Positions 45,750-54,068 of a stretch of 64,000 bases of DNA are shown here, in pieces; positions within the stretch are counted from its first letter, which is position 1, and every line of letters starts with the position of its first letter. The notes below the pieces were generated by a model that was given only the letters and a program-made list of their open reading frames with translations, was not told the origin of the DNA and searched no databases. Both the position numbers and the translations under genes were made by a program. Source of the DNA: JBBQZP01 sp038207585 (GTDB taxonomy: Bacteria > Pseudomonadota > Alphaproteobacteria > Rhodobacterales > Rhodobacteraceae); contig JBBQZP010000011.1 of the NCBI GenBank assembly GCA_038207585.1, positions 40,498 through 104,497 on the forward strand. Reading direction: 5' to 3'.

Positions 45750-47197
45750 GCGGCCTCCCCCTCGAACGAGGCGAGCAGGATGTTATGCTCGCTGATCGCA
45801 TCGCCTGTCAGTTCCGCCACGATGGCACCTTCACGAAAGACGTAGACGCGGTCACAAAGCTGCATCTCCTCCATCTCGGTGGAATACCAGACAAAGGTGC
45901 GGCCGGCCTCGGCCTCGGCGCGGATCATGCCGTAAACCTCGTGTTTGGTGCCGACATCCACGCCGCGCATCGGGTCATCCATCAGCACGACCGGCGCGCG
46001 CGTGGACAGAGCACGAGCGAACAGCACCTTTTGCTGGTTCCCACCTGACAACGACAGGATGGGGTTGTTCATGTCGGGGGTGCGAATCCCGATCCGGGAT
46101 TTCCATTCATCCCCGCGTGCGGCCTCGGCATTGTCTTGCAGCAGGCCGCGGCGCGATAGATCGCCAAGGGTGGCGGCGGTCATGTTTTTCAGAATGCTCC
46201 ACAGCTCGAATATGCCATTCTCCCGGCGGTCGCCAGCCACGAAGGTAACGGCGGGGTCGCGGCGCGGCCACCACTGCGGACTGTGATGATCAAACAAGGC
46301 CAGCAACATCCGGCTTTGACCGTGGCCGCCAAGACCTGCAAGTCCGACAACCTCGCCCCGGCTCGCGCGGAAGGCCGGACCTTCGGGCAAAGCCAGTTCC
46401 AGCACGGGTTGAACATTGGTCGCGCCGCGTCGGGCGGTGGCCTCATGTTTGCCTGTGCTACCCATCGCCTCGACCAGACCGGCATAATCGAAACCGCCTT
46501 CGCCACGTTCCGCAACGATCTTGCCGTCTTTCATCACTACAATGCGGCTGGCCGTTTCAAGGATTTCGTTCAGCATGTGGGAAATCAGGATCACGGCACC
46601 ACCGGCGGCCACAAACCGGCGGACATGCGCCAAAAGATGCGCGGCGAGCCCCGAGTCCAGCGAAGACGTCGGCTCATCCAGAATCACAAGGCGGGGCGGC
46701 TGGCCTGCATCGGAAAACGCCATAGCGATTTCGACCATCTGGCGCTGTGCAATGGACAGGGCACCGACTTGACTGGCCACGTCGATGCCGTGACCGGGAA
46801 AAATGGCGGAAAGACTGGCTGCGATAATCGTGGCGGCACGGTTGCGCCAGCCAAACCCGCCCAGACTGCGGTGCATGATGCGGGTGTTTTCGATGATCGA
46901 CAGGTTCGGGCAGAGTGACAGTTCTTGAAACACGCAGCGCACACCCCGACCACGCGCCACGCCGATGCCATAGGGGGCAAGCCGGGTGCTGTCGCTGGAA
47001 ATCACGCCCTGATGCGGAGTAAGGCCACCATTGATCACCGAGACGATGGTGGATTTACCGGCGCCGTTGTGGCCGACAAGGCCGATACATTCGCCTGGCA
47101 GGATTGCCAGTGATACGCCGTCGAGCGCGCGCACTTCGCCAAAGCGCACGGCCACGTCGGCAACGTCCAGCACGGCGGGTGGCTGAGGTAAGGACAT
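45746..47197 (-). CDS. Sugar ABC importer ATPase, RbsA/MglA type (two nucleotide-binding domains)
   Basis: A 483-residue double ATPase. The first domain has Walker A GHNGAGKS, signature LSIAQRQMVEIA and Walker B LVILDEPTSSLDS. The second has a degenerate Walker A (GLGGHGQSR), the signature LSGGNQQKVLFARAL and Walker B VVLMDDPMRGVD, in which Asp-Asp replaces Asp-Glu, as is common for RbsA-type second domains. The start MSLPQPPAVL at 47197 has GGAAG upstream. It is separated from the receptor gene by a hairpin at 47225-47255. Confidence 0.92.
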   Translation of the reverse strand: MSLPQPPAVLDVADVAVRFGEVRALDGVSLAILPGECIGLVGHNGAGKSTIVSVINGGLTPHQGVISSDSTRLAPYGIGVARGRGVRCVFQELSLCPNLSIIENTRIMHRSLGGFGWRNRAATIIAASLSAIFPGHGIDVASQVGALSIAQRQMVEIAMAFSDAGQPPRLVILDEPTSSLDSGLAAHLLAHVRRFVAAGGAVILISHMLNEILETASRIVVMKDGKIVAERGEGGFDYAGLVEAMGSTGKHEATARRGATNVQPVLELALPEGPAFRASRGEVVGLAGLGGHGQSRMLLALFDHHSPQWWPRRDPAVTFVAGDRRENGIFELWSILKNMTAATLGDLSRRGLLQDNAEAARGDEWKSRIGIRTPDMNNPILSLSGGNQQKVLFARALSTRAPVVLMDDPMRGVDVGTKHEVYGMIRAEAEAGRTFVWYSTEMEEMQLCDRVYVFREGAIVAELTGDAISEHNILLASFEGEAA

Positions 47198-47224
47198 GGC
47201 GGACTTCCAGAATGAAATGCGGGC

Positions 47225-47255
47225 GACCTGCCCCAATGCAGGAAAGGGGCAGGTC
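47225..47255 (-). terminator. GC hairpin between sugar-receptor and ATPase genes
   Basis: A 10-bp perfect inverted repeat (47225-47234 with 47246-47255, 11-base loop) lies between the receptor stop (47294) and the ATPase start. There is no T-tract. It occupies the same position as the hairpins in the two plus-strand peptide importers. Confidence 0.7.
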
Positions 47256-47293
47256 TGATTGTCAGCGCAGCAGGGTGCGCTGGCAAGGCTCGG

Positions 47294-48304
47294 TTACTTG
47301 GTGGCTTCGATCACGGCAATCGCGTCAGCCTGGCTATATTCGACGTTGGCGACACCACCCGCCTGGGTGCTGGCAAGGTTGGCTTCCAGATTGTCCTGAT
47401 CAATGCGGAGGAACGGCACGGTCAGGTCTTTTGGCACGTCTTTGCCATCAAGGATCTGCTGGGCAATCCAGAAGGCCAGCGTCGAGACACCGGGGGCGAT
47501 TGACACCGACATCGTGGCGTAGCCATTAGCGTCCTTCTGCTCTTTCCACCATTTCAGCTCATCTTCACGGTTGCCCATGACGATTGTGGGCATCTTGCGA
47601 TCTGCCGCTGCAATGGCCTGCGCCGCGCCATAGCCGTCCCCCCCTTGGGTCACGACGCCGATGATGTCGGGCAGAGACGGCAGAATACCGGCCACGGCCT
47701 TTTGCGCGACATCTTGCGCCCAGTCACCATGCACCGATCCCGCAATCTTGAACTGCGGGAATTGCGCGACCCCCTCATGGATCCCGGCCGAGATTTCGTC
47801 ATCGACAAACACACCGGCAAGGCCACGGATTTCCAGAAGGTTGCCGCCCTCGGGCAGAACGCCTGCAAGGTATTCTACCTGGCTGCGCCCCATTTCCTTG
47901 AAGTTCACCGCAATGCGCCAGGCGCAGGGCTCGGTGACGATGCCGTCAAACGACACCACGGTAATTCCCGCATCGCAGGCCTCTTTCACCGCACCGTTCA
48001 ATGCGGTGGGCGATGCTGCGTTGATGACGATTGCATCATAGCCCTGCAGAATCATGTTCTGAATCTGCGCGGCCTGCTCGGTCGCTTGATTCTCGGCGGT
48101 GGTAAACGTGTCGGCGGCAGCAACTGTGCCGTCAGCAACCGCCGGCCCCGTGATCTTTTCCCAGCTTGTCAGCATCGCCTGGCGCCACGAGTTTCCAGCG
48201 TAGTTGTTTGAAAGGGCAATCTTTTTGGCCGAGGTTTCTGCCATTGCAGGCATCGCCGCGGCAAGAATTGTGGCCGAGGCCAGCAAAATTGATCTGGTAT
48301 TCAT
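47294..48304 (-). CDS. Sugar ABC importer substrate-binding protein, RbsB type
   Basis: A 336-residue periplasmic receptor (peripla_BP_4 type). The Sec signal is MNTRSILLASATILAAAMPA with cleavage after MAE. IQNMILQGYDAIVINAASPTA and GITVVSFDGIVTE are the usual sugar-binding segments; GVVTQGGDGYGAAQAIAAAD is in the second lobe. The start at 48304 is preceded by AGGGAGAGAG. It heads the operon and diverges from the sensor kinase gene, which shares the 286-base control region. The ligand is probably a sugar or polyol. Confidence 0.92.
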   Translation of the reverse strand: MNTRSILLASATILAAAMPAMAETSAKKIALSNNYAGNSWRQAMLTSWEKITGPAVADGTVAAADTFTTAENQATEQAAQIQNMILQGYDAIVINAASPTALNGAVKEACDAGITVVSFDGIVTEPCAWRIAVNFKEMGRSQVEYLAGVLPEGGNLLEIRGLAGVFVDDEISAGIHEGVAQFPQFKIAGSVHGDWAQDVAQKAVAGILPSLPDIIGVVTQGGDGYGAAQAIAAADRKMPTIVMGNREDELKWWKEQKDANGYATMSVSIAPGVSTLAFWIAQQILDGKDVPKDLTVPFLRIDQDNLEANLASTQAGGVANVEYSQADAIAVIEATK

Positions 48305-48412
48305 GTCTCTCTCCCTAGGTGTGCTGCATGCAAGGCAGCTTTGATGGCCACCCAAAGGGCGACCGTGTCCCGCTTGTCTTCCCGATAAGGTTTCGCCACT
48401 CAGTGCAACGAA

Positions 48413-48496
48413 GATGGGTGAGAAGACCCATCCTGTATAGTGTTTTTCAGGCAGTGTGTTTGCGGGAACTCCCCATGTTTCTGCGGGTTCCCGCAA
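48413..48496. promoter_or_regulatory. Control region with repeated inverted sites between sugar operon and two-component genes
   Basis: GATGGGT (48413-48419) and ACCCATC (48426-48432) form a perfect inverted repeat. TTGCGGGAAC (48460-48469) and GTTCCCGCAA (48487-48496) form a 10-bp perfect inverted repeat with a 17-base spacer. The half-sites TGCGGGAAC (48461) and TGCGGGTTC (48482) are also direct repeats 21 bases apart, two helical turns. These are candidate binding sites for the adjacent response regulator. Confidence 0.55.
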
Positions 48497-48590
48497 GCCT
48501 AATGCGCGGCATGCTGTAGGTCTGGCGCGGCTTCTCTGCCATGGTGTCCGTGCGACAGTGCGGCTGGTCGCCTTGGTGTAGGATCGCAAG

Positions 48591-49826
48591 ATGGTCAAAG
48601 CTTCGCCATTGGATTTGCTGAACCATTTGTTCAGCATTTCCCGATTGTTGGCCGGTCACCTGGACTTCCGCTCTGCGATTCAGGCGGTGTCGGCGGAAAT
48701 TGCGCAAATCCTGCCACATGATCATCTGGACGTGTGTATCCTTCGGCCCGACGGGCAGTTTCACACTGCCTATGAAAGCGGAATTGAAACCGATTGGGGC
48801 AAACGACCGCACGCGCCGATTGCCAACAGCCCGATTCGGGCGCTGTTGCAGGGGGTCGTCGATCATATCCTGACCGAAGACGCCTGTACCGACCCGCGCT
48901 TTCAGTTCGCCGGTGGGTTTTACAGACCGATACATGAACATGGCCTGCGTGCGCGGGTTCATGTGCCGATGATGGTGCATGGCGAGGTGATAGGCGCGTT
49001 CAGTGCATCGTTGCAGCGCGCCGGTGCATATGGTGCCGAAGATGTGCGCAACGCGCGTTATATTGCCGATCTGCTGTCGCCGTATTTCTTCGCCCTGCGC
49101 GCCGCAGAGCAGGCGCAGCGGTCGGTAATCATCGAGGCGGAAGCGCGGGCACGGGAAGAAGGTTTGCGCCAGGGCGCGCTGAAGCTGACCGAGATGCTGG
49201 AAAGCGCACGCCAGCGTATCGGCATGGATTTGCACGACCAGACCTTGGCCGATCTGACCCGGCTGACCCGGCATCTGGAGCGTTTGTCGCATGACAGCCC
49301 CGACACCGCCGAGGCGCTGGAGCCGGTAACCCGTGGTCTGCACCGCTGCATGCATGATTTGCGCCAGATCATCGAGCACGCAAAACCGTCGCTGCTGCAA
49401 CTGTTCGGCTTTGCCCATGCCGTGGAACATCATCTGGACCGGGCGATCCGCGATTCCGGGCACCGGATCGACTGGACATTGAACGACGATTCAGCCGGGG
49501 CTTTCGATATGCTGGACCCGACGGTCAGCATCGCGCTTTACCGCATCGCGCAAGAGGCGATCAACAACGCCGTCAGTCATGCCGAAGCCAGACGGATTTC
49601 AGTGCATCTGGCGGCCACGCCCGGGCAGATTTCGCTGGCGGTCTGCGACGATGGAAAAGGTATTGCCAAAAAGCGCACCCGTGTCGGAAGTGGCGTTGAT
49701 AATATGAAGACGCGGGCGCGATTGATTTCGGCGCGGTGCACGCTGACGGCAGGAATTGGCGGCGCGGGCACCAGCGTCGGCATTGCGTTGCCGTTGGTGG
49801 CAGGGTTGCAGGCAGTTGCAGAATGA
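48591..49826 (+). CDS. Sensor histidine kinase (GAF + HisKA_3/HATPase, NarL-type partner)
   Basis: A 411-residue kinase without membrane segments. Residues 20-170 form a GAF-like sensor domain. A coiled coil (EAEARAREEGLRQGALKLTEML) links to the HisKA_3 box RIGMDLHDQTLADLTRL, whose His is the phosphorylation site. The HATPase domain has the N-box YRIAQEAINNAVSHAEA, and CDDGKGI is the G1 box. It is cytoplasmic, so it senses an internal ligand. The response-regulator start overlaps its stop by 4 bases. Divergence from the sugar importer suggests that it controls that operon. Confidence 0.9.
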   Translation: MVKASPLDLLNHLFSISRLLAGHLDFRSAIQAVSAEIAQILPHDHLDVCILRPDGQFHTAYESGIETDWGKRPHAPIANSPIRALLQGVVDHILTEDACTDPRFQFAGGFYRPIHEHGLRARVHVPMMVHGEVIGAFSASLQRAGAYGAEDVRNARYIADLLSPYFFALRAAEQAQRSVIIEAEARAREEGLRQGALKLTEMLESARQRIGMDLHDQTLADLTRLTRHLERLSHDSPDTAEALEPVTRGLHRCMHDLRQIIEHAKPSLLQLFGFAHAVEHHLDRAIRDSGHRIDWTLNDDSAGAFDMLDPTVSIALYRIAQEAINNAVSHAEARRISVHLAATPGQISLAVCDDGKGIAKKRTRVGSGVDNMKTRARLISARCTLTAGIGGAGTSVGIALPLVAGLQAVAE

Positions 49827-50560
49827 AGGGGGCGGTGATGGACGTGCTGATTGTCGAGGATGACCCGCTCCACCGGTCCTATCTGCATGAACAGGTGAAG
49901 TTGGCGCTGCCGGAATGTGGCACCATCCATGAGGCTGAAAATGGCCAGCAGGGTGAAGTGCTGGCGCGCACGCACAGGTCCGCCCATATCGTGATGGATT
50001 TGCAGATGAATGCCCGCAACGGTATCGAGGCCGCGCGCACGATCTGGCGCGAGCGGCCCGATACCCGCATCCTGTTCTGGTCGAACTATGCGGACGAGGC
50101 CTATGTGCGTGGCGTAAGCCGGATCGTGCCAAATGGGGCGGCCTATGGCTATGTGCTGAAATCCACCTCGGAAGAACGGCTGAAACTCGCGCTGCGCAGC
50201 ATTTTCATTGAAAACCAATGCGTGATCGACAACGAGGTGCGCGGGATGCAACAGCGCAGCTTCGCGCAGACCTCGGGGTTCAGCGATTCCGAATATGAGA
50301 TTCTGATGGACATCGCACTGGGTATGACCGACCGGGCGATTGCGGACCGCAGACACCTTTCCCTTCGGTCGGTCCAGAATCGTCTGCAACAGATCTACAG
50401 CAAACTTGAAGTGCATCAGACAACCGACCACCCGCGCAATGCGGCCGCTTTCAACCTGCGCGCAAGGGCGGTTACCGTGGCGATGCTGCGCAAACTGCTG
50501 AACTACGGCGCGCTGGAAAAAGCGGAGACCGAGTTGCAGCAATGGCTCCGGGGGCACTGA
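49823..50560 (+). CDS. Response regulator, receiver + LuxR/NarL-type output domain
   Basis: A 245-residue regulator. The receiver domain starts MDVLIVEDDPLHRSYLHE with the acidic pair, the phospho-acceptor Asp lies in HIVMDLQMNARNG, and the conserved Lys in YGYVLKSTSEER. The output region has FSDSEYEILMDIALGMTDRAI and LSLRSVQNRLQQIYSKLEVH, a LuxR-type helix-turn-helix, then about 40 extra C-terminal residues. The ATG at 49823 overlaps the kinase stop; the ATG at 49838 (after AAGGGGG) is an alternative. Confidence 0.9.
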   Translation: MKGAVMDVLIVEDDPLHRSYLHEQVKLALPECGTIHEAENGQQGEVLARTHRSAHIVMDLQMNARNGIEAARTIWRERPDTRILFWSNYADEAYVRGVSRIVPNGAAYGYVLKSTSEERLKLALRSIFIENQCVIDNEVRGMQQRSFAQTSGFSDSEYEILMDIALGMTDRAIADRRHLSLRSVQNRLQQIYSKLEVHQTTDHPRNAAAFNLRARAVTVAMLRKLLNYGALEKAETELQQWLRGH

Positions 50561-50660
50561 CGGGCTGCAGACCTGCGCGGCAACTGCGCCATGCGACCAA
50601 AGCGAAGACCAAGGATGCGACTTGATCCAACTTCGCATAAGAACGACATCCGCCAGAACG

Positions 50661-50674
50661 TTGTTGCCGCACAA
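50661..50674. promoter_or_regulatory. NnrR/FNR-type box upstream of nirK
   Basis: TTGTTGCCGCACAA follows the TTG-N8-CAA pattern of NnrR/DNR sites and sits in a longer CGTTGT-N6-ACAACG repeat. It is centred 68 bases before the nirK start, so a start of transcription near 50709 would place it at -41.5, with GCTATG at 50695-50700 as a -10. Confidence 0.75.
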
Positions 50675-50735
50675 CGATGGCCGTGCTGCAGCACGCTATG
50701 TCTCGGGCAAACGCATGCTCTTGAAAGGAAATCAG

Positions 50736-51887
50736 ATGCTGTCCAGACGCGCTGCACTTATGGGGGCCGCGCTGGTTGCCGCCTCGCCCTATGTTCTCAA
50801 GACGTCCGCCGGGGCGGAAGAGGTGACCGATACCTCAGGTGCTGCCCCGGTCGATCTGTCGGCCATGACGCGCCGCAAGGTCAAGCTGGTTGCCCCGCCA
50901 TTTGTGCATGCGCATGAACAGGTGGCGACCGTTGGCCCGCAGATCATCGAGTTCGAGATGAAAATCATCGAAAAGGAAATTCAGGTCGATGAAGACGCCT
51001 GGATGCAGGCGATGACGTTCAACGGCTCGGTTCCCGGCCCGCTGATGGTGGTGCATGAGGGGGATTATGTCGAGTTGACGCTGTTCAACCAGCCCGAAAA
51101 CATGATGCAGCACAACATCGACTTTCATGCCGCGACGGGCGGTCTTGGTGGTGGGTCACTGACGCTGGTGAACCCCGGCGAAAAGACGGTCCTGCGGTTC
51201 AAGGCGACGCGGCCGGGGGTGTTTGTGTATCACTGCGCACCGGGCGGCCCGATGATCCCATGGCATGTGGTGTCGGGCATGTCGGGTGCGATCATGGTCT
51301 TGCCGCGCGACGGGCTGCGCGATCATCTGGGCAAGCCGGTATCTTATGACCGGGTCTACTACATCGGCGAGAGTGACTTCTACATTCCGCGCGGCGAAGA
51401 CGGGTCTTACATGCGCTTTGCCGATGCCGGGGAGAGCTATTCTGACACGCTGAAGGTGATGAACGGCCTGATCCCGTCGCATGTGGTGTTCAACGGTCAA
51501 GTGGGGGCGCTGACCGGTGACAAGGCACTGGAAGCAGAACAGGGCGAAACGGTGCTGTTCATCCACTCTCAGGCCAATCGCGACACCCGCCCGCATCTGA
51601 TTGGCGGGCATGGCGATCTGGTCTGGGAAACCGGCAAGTTCAATAACCCGCCCGAGCGCGATCTGGAAACCTGGTTCATCCGCGGCGGGTCGGCAGGGGC
51701 GGCGCTTTACACGTTCCGGCAGCCGGGCGTCTATGCCTACGTCAACCACAACCTGATCGAGGCGGTCAATCTGGGGGCCACGGCGCATGTGATCGTCGGT
51801 GGCGAATGGAACAATGACCTGATGGAACAGGTGGTGGCACCGGTCGAATACGACGTGGCCCATGAAGGCCGCACGGCCCTGCCATAG
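50736..51887 (+). CDS. nirK: Copper-containing nitrite reductase (NO-forming)
   Basis: A 383-residue two-cupredoxin-domain enzyme with an export signal (SRRAALMGAALVAAS, Tat-like). Type 1 copper ligands: His in MMQHNIDFH, Cys and His in VYHCAPGGPMIPWHV, and Met in VSGM. Type 2 ligands: the second His of NIDFHAATG, the His before that Cys, and the His of RPHLIGGHGD. It reduces nitrite to NO in the periplasm, accepting electrons from pseudoazurin or cytochrome c. The start at 50736 has AAAGGA upstream and gives the signal peptide; earlier in-frame Mets would add residues without similarity. A regulator box lies at 50661-50674. nirV follows. Confidence 0.96.
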   Translation: MLSRRAALMGAALVAASPYVLKTSAGAEEVTDTSGAAPVDLSAMTRRKVKLVAPPFVHAHEQVATVGPQIIEFEMKIIEKEIQVDEDAWMQAMTFNGSVPGPLMVVHEGDYVELTLFNQPENMMQHNIDFHAATGGLGGGSLTLVNPGEKTVLRFKATRPGVFVYHCAPGGPMIPWHVVSGMSGAIMVLPRDGLRDHLGKPVSYDRVYYIGESDFYIPRGEDGSYMRFADAGESYSDTLKVMNGLIPSHVVFNGQVGALTGDKALEAEQGETVLFIHSQANRDTRPHLIGGHGDLVWETGKFNNPPERDLETWFIRGGSAGAALYTFRQPGVYAYVNHNLIEAVNLGATAHVIVGGEWNNDLMEQVVAPVEYDVAHEGRTALP

Positions 51888-51907
51888 CCGCAGTCTTGTC
51901 GATTATC

Positions 51908-51938
51908 GGGCGGCCCTTCAAAGGGGGTCGCCCTTTTT
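51908..51938 (+). terminator. Hairpin with T-tract between nirK and nirV
   Basis: GGGCG (51908-51912) and CGCCC (51929-51933) close a hairpin whose inner part also pairs, followed by TTTTT at 51934-51938. It lies 17 bases before the nirV start, so readthrough must occur for nirV expression from the nirK promoter. Confidence 0.65.
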
Positions 51939-51954
51939 CATCCGGGGGAAAATC

Positions 51955-52764
51955 GTGAAACGTCGGACAGGACTTGCTGTGATCGTCGTAGGCGCTCTGG
52001 GGGCTGCGGCTGTGCTTTGGCCCGAACAGCCCCTTCCCTTGAAGGGCCCTGAAACGGTTCACCTTGCCGCTGCACTGCAGTTCTACCGGCCTGCGGGCGA
52101 GTTCCGGAACGGCACGCGCGTTTTTGATGCGCCAAAGCAACCACACAACGCCACCGCAACCGATATCGCAAAACACCAGGTCAGCGAGGCGGACTACGCG
52201 CTGTGCATGGCCGAGGGTGCCTGCCCGCCCGTGCCATCTGCCGCGCGGCCAGACTTCGCGCAGACCGGGATCAACCATGCCGATGCAACCGCTTATGCCG
52301 GGTGGTTTTCAGCGCGCAGTGGCCAGAAGTGGCGCCTGCCGACCGATGCCGAATGGCTGCGCGCAGCTGCCGAGCGCGCCAGTGAAGACGGCTTTGCCGA
52401 AGCGGCAAATGGTCCCGATCCGTCACGTCGCTGGATCGCAAGCTATCAGCGTGAGGTGGCGTTGCGCGGCGAGGCTGATCTGGTCGCCCATCCGCTGGGA
52501 TATTTCGGGGTCAACTCGGTGGGTGTGGCTGACATGGCGGGAAACATCTGGGAATGGACGGAAACCTGCTTTCAGAATGGCACGCTGACGCCGGACGGTT
52601 CCGCGATTCTGGAAAGGTCCCAGTATTGCGGGGTGCGGGCCGTGCAAGGCAAACATCGTGCGTTTGTGATCGCCTTTATCCGGGACGCGCGATCCGGCGG
52701 CTGTGCTGCAGGTGTGCCACCGGATTATCTGGGATTTCGGTTGGTGCGCGACAACGCGGGCTGA
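51955..52764 (+). CDS. nirV: NirV, nitrite-reductase accessory protein (FGE-sulfatase-like fold)
   Basis: A 269-residue protein with an N-terminal hydrophobic segment (TGLAVIVVGALGAAAVLWP), probably a membrane anchor or uncleaved signal. The rest is a formylglycine-generating-enzyme-like domain: HQVSEADYALCMAEGAC, KWRLPTDAEWLRAAAE, GVADMAGNIWEWTETCF and a GFRLVRD end. NirV genes accompany nirK in many denitrifiers; the molecular role is not established. A GTG start at 51955 (VKRRTGLAV), after GGGGGAA, is preferred over an earlier in-frame ATG inside the nirK 3' end. Confidence 0.9.
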   Translation: MKRRTGLAVIVVGALGAAAVLWPEQPLPLKGPETVHLAAALQFYRPAGEFRNGTRVFDAPKQPHNATATDIAKHQVSEADYALCMAEGACPPVPSAARPDFAQTGINHADATAYAGWFSARSGQKWRLPTDAEWLRAAAERASEDGFAEAANGPDPSRRWIASYQREVALRGEADLVAHPLGYFGVNSVGVADMAGNIWEWTETCFQNGTLTPDGSAILERSQYCGVRAVQGKHRAFVIAFIRDARSGGCAAGVPPDYLGFRLVRDNAG

Positions 52765-52784
52765 TGTGTCAGCGCTGAATTGAA

Positions 52785-52814
52785 AAGGGCGACCCCGTCA
52801 CCGGAGCCGCCCTT
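52785..52814. terminator. Bidirectional hairpin between convergent nirV and pseudoazurin genes
   Basis: AAGGGCG (52785-52791) pairs with CGCCCTT (52808-52814) around a 16-base loop that can pair further. The A-rich and T-containing flanks suit termination in both directions. Confidence 0.65.
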
Positions 52815-52832
52815 CTGCCTATGCGCGACAGA

Positions 52833-53267
52833 TCACTCGATGATCTGGGCGAACAAGGGTTCGAACCGGGTTTTCGCCTTGCCCTTCAGCACTACAGCCT
52901 TTGCCGCATCGTCATTGACGGGTGCCCCGGCCTGGATCAGCGCGACCATGCCCATGGTGTAATGCGGCGTGCATTTCACGCCATACAGTCCCTCGGCGGT
53001 CAGGGTCAGGACGTAGTCTTTGCCCGTAATGCTTTTGAAGGCCTCAACACCTTCGGGCAGCATGTCCTTGATGTTTTCGGCGTTGTGGCCCTTGTCGGTG
53101 GAGATGAAGGTGACGGTGTCACCGACGGCTGCCTTCACAAATGCGGGTTCGAACACCATGGCACCGTCGGCACCCTTGTTCAGCATTTGCACATCAAAAT
53201 TCTCGGCCTGCACAGCAGGGGCCAGCAGCAGAACAGCAAGGCTTGCGGCGATCAGTTTCGGGAACAT
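52833..53267 (-). CDS. Pseudoazurin (type 1 copper electron donor)
   Basis: A 144-residue periplasmic protein with signal peptide MFPKLIAASLAVLLLAPAVQ and cleavage before ENFDV. The type 1 copper ligands are all present: His in TDKGHNAENIK, Cys and His in GVKCTPHYTMGM, and Met at the end of that motif. It carries electrons to NirK. It is transcribed divergently from the NnrR-like regulator; a perfect NnrR-type box at 53338-53351 lies about 77 bases before its start. Confidence 0.95.
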   Translation of the reverse strand: MFPKLIAASLAVLLLAPAVQAENFDVQMLNKGADGAMVFEPAFVKAAVGDTVTFISTDKGHNAENIKDMLPEGVEAFKSITGKDYVLTLTAEGLYGVKCTPHYTMGMVALIQAGAPVNDDAAKAVVLKGKAKTRFEPLFAQIIE

Positions 53268-53337
53268 CGGGCGTCCTTTCAGGGAACAGAAGCGATTGGT
53301 CTTGACCCCGTTCTAGGCTAAGGTCCGCCACGGCTCT

Positions 53338-53351
53338 TTGTGCTGCCACAA
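53338..53351. promoter_or_regulatory. Perfect NnrR/DNR-type palindrome TTGTG-N4-CACAA
   Basis: The 14-bp palindrome TTGTGCTGCCACAA lies between the divergent pseudoazurin and regulator genes. For pseudoazurin it can sit at -41.5 with transcription starting near 53303. For the regulator it is only about 20 bases before the GTG start, which suits negative autoregulation. Confidence 0.8.
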
Positions 53352-53364
53352 CATCGGAGGCTTT

Positions 53365-54063
53365 GTGTCAAAGAAACTGGACGAAAGCCTGCTGACCGAT
53401 CTGCCACCGTTTTCCAAGCTGTCACGCCCGCAAATCCGCGAGATTCTGGATGCGGCAACACCCATGCGCTTTGATGCCGGCGTGGCAGTTTTCAGCGAAG
53501 GCATGCCGGTAGAGCGGTTCTTTCTGCTGATGGATGGCCATATCCGGGTGATCCGCACCACACCCGGCGGCGACCAGATCATCGCGCTGCACATTGCACC
53601 CGGCCAGTTGTTCGGCATCGGCGCGGCGCTTGGAAGAGCGACCTATCCGGCAACCGCGATGACGGCGGATGAGTGTCTGGCGCTGGCCTGGCCCAACCGG
53701 CTGTGGGCACAGTTTGCCGAACACTACGAAGGCTTTGCAACCGAAACCTACAAGGTTGTAGGTGAACGCGTGGGCGAGATGAACAACCGCATCGTCGAGA
53801 TGGCCACACAGCAAGTCGAACAGCGCGTAGCCTGCGCGATCCTGCGGCTGGTCACCCAAACCGGGCGCAAGGTGGAAGCCGGGATCGAGATCGGCTTGCC
53901 GATCACCCGGCAGAACATTTCGGATATGACCGGCACCACGCTGCACACCGTCAGCCGGTTGCTCAGCGGATGGGAACGCGACGGGATCGTGCTGTCGGAG
54001 CGCCGCAAGATTACCGTAACCGCGCCGCACCGGTTGGTGATGCTTAGCGGAGCCGTGGCCTGA
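53365..54063 (+). CDS. nnrR: Crp/Fnr family regulator, NnrR/DNR type
   Basis: A 232-residue protein with an N-terminal cyclic-nucleotide-like beta-roll (FDAGVAVFSEGMPVERFFLLMDGH, IIALHIAPGQLFGIGAAL) and a C-terminal helix-turn-helix (LPITRQNISDMTGTTLHTVSRLLSGWERDG). It lacks the N-terminal cysteine cluster of FNR, as expected for NO-responding NnrR/DNR/NNR proteins. A GTG start at 53365 with GGAGG upstream is preferred; an upstream TTG at 53338 would place the operator inside the coding region. Location among nirK, nirV, pseudoazurin and nnrS supports control of that set. Confidence 0.9.
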   Translation: MSKKLDESLLTDLPPFSKLSRPQIREILDAATPMRFDAGVAVFSEGMPVERFFLLMDGHIRVIRTTPGGDQIIALHIAPGQLFGIGAALGRATYPATAMTADECLALAWPNRLWAQFAEHYEGFATETYKVVGERVGEMNNRIVEMATQQVEQRVACAILRLVTQTGRKVEAGIEIGLPITRQNISDMTGTTLHTVSRLLSGWERDGIVLSERRKITVTAPHRLVMLSGAVA

Positions 54064-54068
54064 CCGTT

